Origin: Ardenticatenaceae bacterium
Lineage (GTDB): Bacteria; Chloroflexota; Anaerolineae; Promineifilales; Promineifilaceae
Direction: 5' to 3'
Length of the DNA stretch: 64,000 bases
Assembly: GCA_020634435.1 (NCBI GenBank)
Contig: JACKBS010000009.1
Span: 1-64,000, forward strand
Position 1 is the stretch's first letter, and every line of letters begins with the position of its first letter. Shown here piece after piece: positions 17,270 to 24,861 of the stretch. The notes beneath the pieces are model-generated. The model saw only the letters and a program-made list of their open reading frames with translations, made no database searches and was not told where the DNA came from. The translations under genes were made by a program, and so were the position numbers.

Positions 17270-18055
17270 ATGGGTTACTTACGACTTCTCTGGATTTACT
17301 TCCGCGTGGGCTTCATGAATGAGGTCCAGTACCGCGTCAACTTTTTTGTGCAGTTGGGCCAATCGGCCATTGCCCTGGCCACAGGGTTGATTGTTCTTTC
17401 TCTGGTATTCACCTACACCGACAGCCTGAACGATTGGAATCGCCCAGAACTGCTCATCGTCATGGGTGTACACATCATGATTGGGGGTCTGGTGGCCATG
17501 CTCATCCAGCCCAACATGGTGCGCCTGATGGACGATATTGGCCAGGGTACGCTGGACTACATGCTGACCAAGCCGGAAAATGCCCAACTGCTGGTGAGCG
17601 TGCGTGAACTGCGCTTTTGGCAGGTGGTGGATGTAATTACCGGGTTGGTCGTGATTGGCTGGGGCATCAGCGAATTGCAAGCCATCATTTCACTTGGCAG
17701 CGCCCTGATTTTTGCGGTTACGATTGTGCTGGGGCTTTTTATTTTATACAGCTTCTGGCTGATGCTCACATCGTTGGCGTTTTGGTTTATCCGCCTTTAC
17801 GAAATTGTGCAGATTTTCCAGACGATGTACCAGGCGGGGCGTTGGCCAGTGGGCATTTACCCTGGCTGGCTGCGCATGATTCTCACATTTTTGGTGCCGG
17901 TGGCTTTTGCCGTGACGGTACCAGCTGAAGCGTTTACGGCTCGATTGTCTTTGGCAACATTTGGACTCTCGGTGGGGTTAACGGCCGTTCTCTTTTTTAT
18001 CGCCAATCGCATTTGGCGCTGGGGGTTGAGCAATTATTCGGGCGCGTCGGCCTGA
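17270..18055 (+). CDS. ABC-2 type permease 2 (COG3694-like)
   Basis: A 261-residue protein with about six membrane segments, beginning MGYLRLLWIYFRVGFMNEVQ, a typical start for COG3694 permeases. ATG at 17270 is preferred to a start 22 codons upstream, which would translate the intergenic repeat. It completes the three-gene exporter. Its end overlaps the end of the converging histidine kinase gene by 22 bases, so neither gene has its own separate terminator between them. Confidence 0.85.
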   Translation: MGYLRLLWIYFRVGFMNEVQYRVNFFVQLGQSAIALATGLIVLSLVFTYTDSLNDWNRPELLIVMGVHIMIGGLVAMLIQPNMVRLMDDIGQGTLDYMLTKPENAQLLVSVRELRFWQVVDVITGLVVIGWGISELQAIISLGSALIFAVTIVLGLFILYSFWLMLTSLAFWFIRLYEIVQIFQTMYQAGRWPVGIYPGWLRMILTFLVPVAFAVTVPAEAFTARLSLATFGLSVGLTAVLFFIANRIWRWGLSNYSGASA

Positions 18056-19893
18056 TTGGCTGGCCGGTAGCCAGGAATCGTGAGGGTAAATGTGGTGCCC
18101 TGGCCCACCTGGCTGGCCACGGCCACCGTGCCGCGATGCGCTTCCACAATTTCTTTCACCAACGCCAGCCCCAGGCCGGTGCCTTTGTGGCGGCGTTTGG
18201 AGCCACCTTCTACCTGATAAAACCGCTCAAAAATGCGCCCCAGCTGATTTTCAGGTATGCCTTCGCCGCTGTCGGCTACCTCAATGATCACATCGTCTCC
18301 TAGGGACTTTAGCCGCAGAATGATGCTGCCACCCGATGGGGTGAATTTGAAGGCGTTAGACACCAGATTATCAAACACGCGGCGCAAGTGAGTGCTATCG
18401 CCGCGAATCCACGGCATGGGCTCCTCAATTTCGGCTTCCAGGCGGATGCCTAGATCGTCGGCACGCATGCGGTAGTCGGCCAGCAGCGAGTAGACCAGCA
18501 TCGTTGTGTCGATTTCCTCGCGCCGCAGCTCTTGCGTTTCGGCGGCCAGCAGCGCAGTTAGGTCGTCTACCAGATTGGTAAGCATCATTACCCGCCGCAT
18601 GATGATTTCGCTGGACTGTCGCTGCTCGTCGTTGAGCGGCCCCAAACTTTCGCTGGCCAGCAGTTCGGCGTGGCCGTAAATGATGCCCAGCGGGGAACGC
18701 AGCTCGTGCGAAACGCTTTGCGTGAAGTTGTTTTTCATCATGTCCAGCTCGGCCTGGCGATTGAGCGACGCGGCCAGAGCGGCGGCGCGCTGCTGCGTTT
18801 CCGACAGCAAGCGCAGGTTCTGGATGGCAATGCCCGCCTGACGGCCGATTGAAACGACTAAATCCATGTCGCGCTGGTTAAAATGATGCGGCGAACGGCC
18901 CAAATTGAACAAAGTGAGCACGCCCAGGCAGTTATCGCCTGCACGCACCGGTGCCCCAATAAAGTGCGTGACGCCCGCATCAATCCACTTTTGCATGGAT
19001 TCGGGATGTACCGGGTAGTCGTCCAGCATAATCGGTTCGCAGCTATCTACCACCTGCCAGGCTAGGCCGCGAGGGCGCGGTGCGGGGCGCAAATTCATCC
19101 CATGCGGAATGTTGTGCGGATAGAAGGTCATGATTTCCCGATCGATGACCAGTCCGAGCAGCCCGGCATCGGCGTGGACAAGCTCAGCGACCATTTTGAT
19201 GATGGTGCCCAGCAGGGTGGGCAGATCCCGTGTGGCGTTGAGGGTGCGCGTGATTTCTCCGAGCTGCTTTTCACGCAGCAGGCTTTCGCTTGTCTGGCTG
19301 AAGAGGGTGATGGTGTTGATGGCCAGGGCAATCATGTGGGCCAGGGTGAAGCCGGTGTTGAGGGCGTGGGCGTCTAACGGCCGTATTTCATCCCAGTAAA
19401 GTGCCAGACCGCCACCCAGTTCGCCCTGATTATTGATGAGCGGAAAAATTGCCAGTGAGCGATAGCCCTCGGCGTGGATGTGTGGATGCATGTGGGTAAA
19501 AGCGTCATCGTTTTGTACGTCTTCAGCCCATATCGGGGTTAGGTGGAAGAGCAGGTTTTTGCCGGGTGTGTCGCGGAACATCCGGTTGATGAAACTGACA
19601 TACTCAGCGGAGAGACCAAAGGCGTAGGGGCAGCTCAGGCTGTCGGTTTCGCGATCATATAAATAGAGGGCCATATGGTCCGGTTGGAGCAAGGTTTTTA
19701 CGGCCGTTTCTACCTGTGGCCACAAGGATGGCAGATCATGAACGCCCAGCAGAGATTCAGCGGCTTTGGTTAAGGCGGTTAATTGTTGTATATCACAGGA
19801 GGCATTAGATATCTGGTCGAGCGCGTTTAGTCGAGACCTTAATTGCTGCAACTCGTGGATCAACTCATCCTTGGTTTTGTTATGGTCATCCAT
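18034..19893 (-). CDS. GAF-domain sensor histidine kinase
   Basis: A 619-residue cytoplasmic sensor kinase with no membrane segments. After a short coiled N-terminus (KDELIHELQQLRSRLNALD) come two GAF domains (about 35-190 and 205-360). The dimerisation/phosphoacceptor domain has His in SVSHELRSPLGIIYG near residue 402. The ATPase domain has N-box DNLVSNAFKFTPSGG, G1 DSGEGIPENQLG, F-box FERFYQ and G2 GTGLGLALVKEI. ATG at 19893 is used; a TTG start at 19959 would overlap the TetR gene. No response regulator is adjacent, so its partner is elsewhere. The gene directly follows the TetR repressor gene and is probably cotranscribed with it. Confidence 0.88.
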   Translation of the reverse strand: MDDHNKTKDELIHELQQLRSRLNALDQISNASCDIQQLTALTKAAESLLGVHDLPSLWPQVETAVKTLLQPDHMALYLYDRETDSLSCPYAFGLSAEYVSFINRMFRDTPGKNLLFHLTPIWAEDVQNDDAFTHMHPHIHAEGYRSLAIFPLINNQGELGGGLALYWDEIRPLDAHALNTGFTLAHMIALAINTITLFSQTSESLLREKQLGEITRTLNATRDLPTLLGTIIKMVAELVHADAGLLGLVIDREIMTFYPHNIPHGMNLRPAPRPRGLAWQVVDSCEPIMLDDYPVHPESMQKWIDAGVTHFIGAPVRAGDNCLGVLTLFNLGRSPHHFNQRDMDLVVSIGRQAGIAIQNLRLLSETQQRAAALAASLNRQAELDMMKNNFTQSVSHELRSPLGIIYGHAELLASESLGPLNDEQRQSSEIIMRRVMMLTNLVDDLTALLAAETQELRREEIDTTMLVYSLLADYRMRADDLGIRLEAEIEEPMPWIRGDSTHLRRVFDNLVSNAFKFTPSGGSIILRLKSLGDDVIIEVADSGEGIPENQLGRIFERFYQVEGGSKRRHKGTGLGLALVKEIVEAHRGTVAVASQVGQGTTFTLTIPGYRPANQADAPE

Positions 19894-19933
19894 TTGTCGA
19901 TTTTGCACTGAACGATTGCCCTGAATTATCGGG

Positions 19934-20557
19934 TTATGACGTACTTCCCTTAAAAGCAATGGCGCGTAAGCTAAACAAGGTCAGGTCTTGTACGACCGAC
20001 GTTGCTTTTTCTTCTGGTTCAGGCATGGCTAAAAGCTGCAAAATTACTTCATCAAACGCTCCGGCAAACGCTTCGGCGACCCGGCGACTGTTTTGGTCGG
20101 GAATAACCCCATTGTCGATGGCCTGGTCTAACGGCCGTTGCCATAGCCGGATCATGCGTTCCCGAAAAGCGGTTCTTTTTGCCTGTAAAGAAGGTACTGC
20201 ACCTACACCGCCGACCAGCAGCAGCTGCACCACTGCTGGTTCATAAATGGCAATGTTGAGGTATGCCTGAATGCCGTGTGACAGCTGTTGAACCAACTCT
20301 TTACGGCTGCGAACCGCCTGATCAATGGCTTGCAACAGGAAATCGGCCGTTTCCTCGTAAAGATGAACAAACAAAGTCTCTTTATCTGGAAAGTAGAAGT
20401 AAAACGTGCCAATGGCCACATCCGCCTGTTTGACAATGTCGCGTACCGTAGCGGCGTAATACCCTTTTTCGGCAAAAACCTGAACGGCCGCTTGCATCAT
20501 GGCCGTGCGCTTGGCATCCTTCTTTTCGCGTGTTTTGTCGCTGCTTTTGTATGCCAT
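19934..20557 (-). CDS. TetR family transcriptional regulator
   Basis: A 207-residue repressor. The N-terminal helix-turn-helix reads MQAAVQVFAEKGYYAATVRDIVKQADVAIGTFYFYFPDKETL in overlapping segments at residues 21-62, with the TetR-typical GTFYFYF. The C-terminal ligand-binding part is all-helical, and IRLWQRPLDQAIDNGVI near residue 135 resembles the TetR_C_11 group. It is divergent from the MocR gene across a palindrome (20581-20616) that is a good candidate operator. The histidine kinase gene follows after 40 bases. The ligand is unknown. Confidence 0.88.
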   Translation of the reverse strand: MAYKSSDKTREKKDAKRTAMMQAAVQVFAEKGYYAATVRDIVKQADVAIGTFYFYFPDKETLFVHLYEETADFLLQAIDQAVRSRKELVQQLSHGIQAYLNIAIYEPAVVQLLLVGGVGAVPSLQAKRTAFRERMIRLWQRPLDQAIDNGVIPDQNSRRVAEAFAGAFDEVILQLLAMPEPEEKATSVVQDLTLFSLRAIAFKGSTS

Positions 20558-20580
20558 CTCGATTCTTGCCTGCTTGCTTA

Positions 20581-20616
20581 AGGATATTGAGATTCCTCAA
20601 CTTGCGTCAATATCCT
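20581..20616. promoter_or_regulatory. Candidate TetR operator
   Basis: The arms AGGATATTGA (20581-20590) and TCAATATCCT (20607-20616) are perfect 10-base complements with a 16-base spacer that itself contains TTGAG/CTCAA. It lies in the 115-base gap between the divergent tetR-like and mocR-like genes and touches a TATAAT (20616-20621) reading toward the MocR gene. Position and symmetry suggest the TetR-type protein binds here and controls both genes. Confidence 0.55.
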
Positions 20617-20672
20617 ATAATGACTAATGACCAGGACTTCTTTACCGAAATTGTCTACAGAGAACCTGAACT

Positions 20673-22127
20673 ATGAACATAAATAGCTGGACATTCGATA
20701 GGCAAAGCCCTACACCATTATACCTGCAATTATACCATCAGCTACGAGAGGCCATTTTGCAGGGGACATTTGGCGCACAGCGTCGTCTGCCGCCCAGCCG
20801 CCAGTTGGCCGATGCGCTCGGTGTGGCCCGGATTACGGTTTCTCAGGCGTACGAGCAGCTGGTTGCCGAGGGATTTGTGGTGCGCCGGCCCGGTGCAGGT
20901 ACGTTTATTGCCTCGCAGCTGCCGCTGGCGCTCATCGAGGAAACGCAAGCGACCGAAACGCCATTCCTGCCCACCTTTTCCTCCTGGGGGCGGCGGGTGA
21001 TGGAAACGGCCGTATCGCCCAGCACCAGACAGCCCAAACCTGAAATTGACTTTGGCTTTGGCCGCTCTTTCCCGCACATCTTTCCCTACGACATCTGGCG
21101 CAAGCTGCTGGCGCGCTATTTGAGCACCGACGATGCCATGCTGTCGCGCTATGGCTCGGTGGCGGGTTTCTTCCCGCTGCGCGAAGCCCTGGCCGATTAC
21201 CTGACGCGCTGGCGCGGTGTGGTCTGCACGGCCGAACAGGTGGTGATTGTGAACGGGGCACAGCAGGCGTTGGATATTTTGGCTCGGCTGCTGCTGGAAC
21301 CCGGCGATGAGGTGCTGGTGGAAACACCGGGTTATGCCGATGCGGCGGCGTTGTTTGCCTTGAATGGGGCGCGATTAACGGCCGTTCCCGTAGACGATGC
21401 CGGTTTGTGCCTAGACCAGATTCCGGCGCACAGCCGGGCGCGTTTAGCCTTTGTGACGCCATCGAACCAGTTTCCGCATGGCGGCACGCTGCCGCTGGAG
21501 CGCCGCCTGGCGCTTTTGCAGTGGGCCAGGCAGCACGACACCCTGCTCATTGAAGACGATTACGACGGGGAGCTGCGCTATGACGGCCGTCCTTTGGCTG
21601 CTTTACAAGGGCTGGCCGCAGATGAGCGGGTGATTTACCTGGGCACTTTTTCCAAAGTGTTGTTCCCTGCTTTGCGCCTTTCCTATGTGGTGCTGCCGCC
21701 GGGGTTGGTACGGCCGTTTGTCCAGGCCAAGCAGCTCATTGACCGGGGGGCACCTACGCTGACCCAGGCGGCCGTGGCCGACTTTATGCGCGAGGGTCAC
21801 TTTGAGCGGCATTTGCGCCATTTGCGCCAGGCGTATGGCCAGCGGCGGCACACGCTGGTGGCGGCACTGCGTGCCTATCTGCCCCAGGTGCGTTATGCCG
21901 ATGAGCCGGCCGGACTGCACGTGATGTTGTGTTTACCTGAGGGATTGGTAGAAACGGCCGTCATCGAAGTGGCGGCGCAAGTGGGCGTTGGTGTGTATCC
22001 TGCCGCACCCTACTTTATGAATCAGCCATCGCCGCCTGCCATTTTGCTGGGCTTCAGCGGCCTCAGCGAGCCGGAAATTGCGCAGGGCGTGGCCCGGCTG
22101 GGCGAGGCGTTAGCCGGTTTAGAGTAA
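20673..22127 (+). CDS. MocR-type (GntR helix-turn-helix plus aminotransferase) regulator
   Basis: A 484-residue fusion. Residues 10-78 are a GntR winged helix (PLYLQLYHQLREAILQG, LPPSRQLADALGVARITV, EGFVVRRPGAGTF). Residues about 110-480 are a fold-type I aminotransferase domain with the PLP-binding Lys in YLGTFSKVLFPALRL near residue 328 and IEDDYDGELRYDGRP near 293. MocR proteins bind pyridoxal phosphate as effector or cofactor; PdxR is the best-known member. No PLP, taurine or GABA gene is adjacent, so the regulon cannot be named. The gene is divergent from the TetR gene. Confidence 0.9.
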   Translation: MNINSWTFDRQSPTPLYLQLYHQLREAILQGTFGAQRRLPPSRQLADALGVARITVSQAYEQLVAEGFVVRRPGAGTFIASQLPLALIEETQATETPFLPTFSSWGRRVMETAVSPSTRQPKPEIDFGFGRSFPHIFPYDIWRKLLARYLSTDDAMLSRYGSVAGFFPLREALADYLTRWRGVVCTAEQVVIVNGAQQALDILARLLLEPGDEVLVETPGYADAAALFALNGARLTAVPVDDAGLCLDQIPAHSRARLAFVTPSNQFPHGGTLPLERRLALLQWARQHDTLLIEDDYDGELRYDGRPLAALQGLAADERVIYLGTFSKVLFPALRLSYVVLPPGLVRPFVQAKQLIDRGAPTLTQAAVADFMREGHFERHLRHLRQAYGQRRHTLVAALRAYLPQVRYADEPAGLHVMLCLPEGLVETAVIEVAAQVGVGVYPAAPYFMNQPSPPAILLGFSGLSEPEIAQGVARLGEALAGLE

Positions 22128-22278
22128 TCCACAGATTTCACGGATTGCACAGATAAATCCTGACCTCGACGAACCAGAATCAATAAAGCTTTTTCAACAG
22201 ATTATGCAAATTTATTCGATTTTTATTCGTTTAATCTGCGTAATCTTTTTTTTGTTTGGTTCCCAAGATGGCTTCAAA
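22128..22278. repeat. Intergenic CACAGAT-type dispersed repeat
   Basis: Between two converging genes. Bases 22128-22160 read as a run of CACAGATTTCACGGATTGCACAGAT-like units, a family also seen at 27863-27920 and 45980-46010. The remainder is AT-rich and carries no gene. Confidence 0.5.
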
Positions 22279-23079
22279 TCAGATTCTGGCGTTGCGCTGA
22301 AGTTCGTAAAGGACGATAGCGGCGGCGGCGTTGACGGAGAAGGAGTCGATGCCGGGTGTCATGGGGATGGTGACCAGGGCATCTAGCTGACGGATTACCT
22401 CGTCTGGTAGGCCAAAATATTCGCTGCCCATGAAGACGGCCGTTCCCCCCGTACCCCAAACAAATTCTGGCAAAGCAACGCCATTTTCGGCGACGGTACC
22501 GATGGTTTGAATGGGAAACGGCCGTAACGCCGCAAACAGCTCTGCTAGCGAAAGGGTCACCAGGGGCAGCTTGAACAGGCTGCCCATCGAAGTGCGCACG
22601 GCGCGTGGATGGTACGGATCGCTGCCACTGGCGGCGATGAAGAGGTCTGCGCCCAGGGCGTGCGCCGTGCGCATCATTCCGCCCACGTTGCCGGGGTCCA
22701 CTACATCCACCGCGACCAGCAGAGTGGGGGCCGGATGGGTCGCCAGCCACTCTGCCAGCACAATCGGTTCGGGCAAGCGAATTAGCCCCAATAAGCCGCC
22801 CAGCTGCCGCCCCTGGGTCAGCCGCGCCATTTCGTCGTCCGGGATGGGATGGATGGGGATGTTGTGTTGGGCGAGCTGATGGAAAACGGCCGTTTCCCGT
22901 TCCCCCGGATTTTGCCAGACAGCTTTGCCGACCAACACGGTTTTAGGCAAGACCCCTGCCCGCAGCGCCCGCTCATGCAACCGCGTGCCCTCGATCGAGA
23001 AACAGCCCGATGCCGCCCGTCCTTTGGCAGTGGTGGTACGCTCAATCATCGTGCGGATAGATTGCCACGAGTCAGTCAT
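22279..23079 (-). CDS. TrmH/SpoU family RNA 2'-O-methyltransferase
   Basis: A 266-residue SPOUT-fold methyltransferase. An N-terminal substrate-binding domain (about 1-95, with CFSIEGTRLHERAL) precedes the knot. Motif 1 is DPGNVGGMMRTAHALGAD near residue 130, motif 2 VFMGSEYFGLPDEVI near 205, and motif 3 IPMTPGIDSFSVNAAAA near 235. Members methylate the 2'-OH of a ribose in 23S rRNA or tRNA; the target is not determinable here. ATG at 23079 is preferred over a TTG eleven codons upstream. The MarR gene lies 40 bases upstream on the same strand. Confidence 0.9.
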   Translation of the reverse strand: MTDSWQSIRTMIERTTTAKGRAASGCFSIEGTRLHERALRAGVLPKTVLVGKAVWQNPGERETAVFHQLAQHNIPIHPIPDDEMARLTQGRQLGGLLGLIRLPEPIVLAEWLATHPAPTLLVAVDVVDPGNVGGMMRTAHALGADLFIAASGSDPYHPRAVRTSMGSLFKLPLVTLSLAELFAALRPFPIQTIGTVAENGVALPEFVWGTGGTAVFMGSEYFGLPDEVIRQLDALVTIPMTPGIDSFSVNAAAAIVLYELQRNARI

Positions 23080-23119
23080 GCGGCACGCTCGTCTTGGGGT
23101 TTGGGGAGGCAACGGCCGT

Positions 23120-23614
23120 TTATCGTTTTGCTCCGCTGCCGGACCGTATTTGAGAGGCTATTTCTGCGTTTGTGGCGCTTAGGCGGCTAATGAATTCCAG
23201 AATGAAGTGAAGCTCTTGGTCGTCGTAATCGGCCAGCAAATTAGACATTGCCTCTGTGTACGGATCGTACAGCCCTTCTTCTGCGTTTGTGTCCTGGGGT
23301 ATGGCACGAATAATGACCCGCCGCCGGTCAGCGGGATCGTTTTCCCGCCTTGCCCATCCAGCCCTTTCCAACCGATCCACCACGCCAGTGATGGCTCCCG
23401 TGGTCAGGCCGCTTAATTCGGCGAGCTGGCCAGCGGTCAGTGGCCCCTGGCGTACCAGAAATTCCGCGCATTGCATGTCTGATGCATTCATGCCAATTTG
23501 TTGCGCAACGGCCGTTACCGCCAGGGTAATAGCTGTGTTGAGCTGACGAATCTCCCAGTCAAATTTCTGGATCAGTTCCATTCTTTCCGGTGAAGTGCTT
23601 GCATTTTGCGGCAT
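23120..23614 (-). CDS. MarR family transcriptional regulator
   Basis: A 164-residue winged-helix protein. The core is CAEFLVRQGPLTAGQLAEL, then GLTTGAITGVVDRLERAGW, with the wing RRENDPADRRRVIIRAIP. Residues 15-40 and 110-160 form the dimerisation helices. The gene starts 13 bases from a near-perfect palindrome and is divergent from a DUF2269-like membrane protein gene. This suggests autoregulation and control of that neighbour. The inducing signal is unknown. Confidence 0.9.
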   Translation of the reverse strand: MPQNASTSPERMELIQKFDWEIRQLNTAITLAVTAVAQQIGMNASDMQCAEFLVRQGPLTAGQLAELSGLTTGAITGVVDRLERAGWARRENDPADRRRVIIRAIPQDTNAEEGLYDPYTEAMSNLLADYDDQELHFILEFISRLSATNAEIASQIRSGSGAKR

Positions 23615-23627
23615 TATAGTTTACCAT

Positions 23628-23675
23628 CTAAATATCTTAGAAATAAGATATTTAGAACTGAGATGTAAATATCTA
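23628..23675. promoter_or_regulatory. Candidate MarR operator
   Basis: CTAAATATCTTA (23628-23639) and TAAGATATTTAG (23644-23655) form a perfect 12-base inverted repeat with a four-base spacer. A third half-site TAAATATCTA follows at 23666-23675. The cluster lies in the 105-base gap between the divergent MarR gene and the membrane-protein gene at 23720. AT-rich palindromes of this length are usual MarR-type targets. Confidence 0.65.
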
Positions 23676-23719
23676 AAAAATTATACTTCATTTAGTAGAT
23701 TTAAGGAATTGTCCCCGAT

Positions 23720-24253
23720 ATGAAAAAGATAAAGTTAAACAAAAATGGTTATTTGATACTCAAATTCAGCCACATTGTTCTTGCTTGTACCTGGATTGGC
23801 GGTGGGGTAGCGGCCCTATTTTTGTTGATCTTTCGTTTGGATGATGGCCATGCTTATGGCGTGCTAACCGCATTTCAAATTATTGATTTGGGTATCATCG
23901 TCCCCGCAAATATTGGCTCATTAATCACGGGTCTTCTGTTTTCTATAGCCACGCATTGGGGTTTCACAAAGCACAGATGGATCGTCTTGAAGTATTTGAT
24001 CAACCTCATTCCGGCCATTTTAGGCGCAGTTTTGTTTGCGCCCTGGCTCATTCGCATGATGGAAATTGCGGAGACAATCGGGACAGACGCGGCTCTGAGG
24101 CAAGAATTCTACGCGCTGAGAAACAATTTTGCGCTTTTGATAGCGGGGCAGCTTTTGTTGTTATTGGTGGCTGTTTATTTGCCTTTATTCAAGCCGGGCT
24201 TGGGTGGCACAAAGTCGTCGCGCAAATTAAAACGTACGGCCACCAGCGTTTGA
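23720..24253 (+). CDS. DUF2269-like integral membrane protein
   Basis: A 177-residue protein with four predicted membrane helices (about residues 14-40, 50-75, 90-112, 140-162). The motif KFSHIVLACTWIGGG at the start and NIGSLITGLLFS near residue 62 resemble the DUF2269 family of predicted integral membrane proteins. Function of the family is unknown. The divergent MarR gene and shared palindrome make it a probable regulated target. Ribosome-site match before ATG is weak. Just after its stop, ATCTGC..GCAGAT forms a small hairpin between the converging genes. Confidence 0.75.
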   Translation: MKKIKLNKNGYLILKFSHIVLACTWIGGGVAALFLLIFRLDDGHAYGVLTAFQIIDLGIIVPANIGSLITGLLFSIATHWGFTKHRWIVLKYLINLIPAILGAVLFAPWLIRMMEIAETIGTDAALRQEFYALRNNFALLIAGQLLLLLVAVYLPLFKPGLGGTKSSRKLKRTATSV

Positions 24254-24283
24254 TCTGCTCAAGGGCAGATTGAATGAGAGGCG

Positions 24284-24685
24284 CTAGGCGCCGAATTTAG
24301 CAAAAGCTAAAACATGGCCGTCGGGATCGAGGCTATAAGCGGCCCAATCGCCCCAGTCGCGTCGTTCCAGGCCGCTTAGCTCAACAGCGCCCGCCGTCAG
24401 GGCGCGTTGGTGGCAAATGGCTGGGTCAGCGACGTATAAATAAATTTCGGCGCGCGGCACGCCTGTGGCTTGTGCTGGGTCTGGCAGCTTTTCGCCTAGC
24501 AGCCGTTTGATGCCTGCTTCTGGCATCAGCCCCAAAACACACTGCTCGGCCAGGGTAAATTCGGTCATTCCCGGTACGTTTAGGGTGGGCTCCTGGCCCA
24601 AGACCGCCACATAAAACGCGGTGCTTTTTGATTGGTCTTGCACGTACAAAATGAAATGTGTTTTGGTTACGGCCGTTTTCCTCAT
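24284..24685 (-). CDS. VOC (glyoxalase/bleomycin-resistance fold) protein
   Basis: A 133-residue single-domain protein. It begins THFILYVQDQSKSTAFYVAVLG, the standard opening of a VOC half-module, and ends WGDWAAYSLDPDGHVLAFAKF, where the metal-ligand or fold position sits in DPDGHVLA. The substrate of such stand-alone proteins cannot be inferred. AAGGTG lies seven bases before the ATG. Confidence 0.85.
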   Translation of the reverse strand: MRKTAVTKTHFILYVQDQSKSTAFYVAVLGQEPTLNVPGMTEFTLAEQCVLGLMPEAGIKRLLGEKLPDPAQATGVPRAEIYLYVADPAICHQRALTAGAVELSGLERRDWGDWAAYSLDPDGHVLAFAKFGA

Positions 24686-24861
24686 CGTTCACCTTAAATT
24701 TTATCAGTGCCACCACCGTGATTTTACCAGAATGGCTTACCTTGTAGAACTTCTTGTTCATCTACCTTGATTTCGCTTTGTTACCAATCAAACGCGGCCT
24801 ATGCTAGAATCCCGCCAAATTTAGCGTGTATCCTGTTGTGAGCTTATGGAGGCGGATGATT

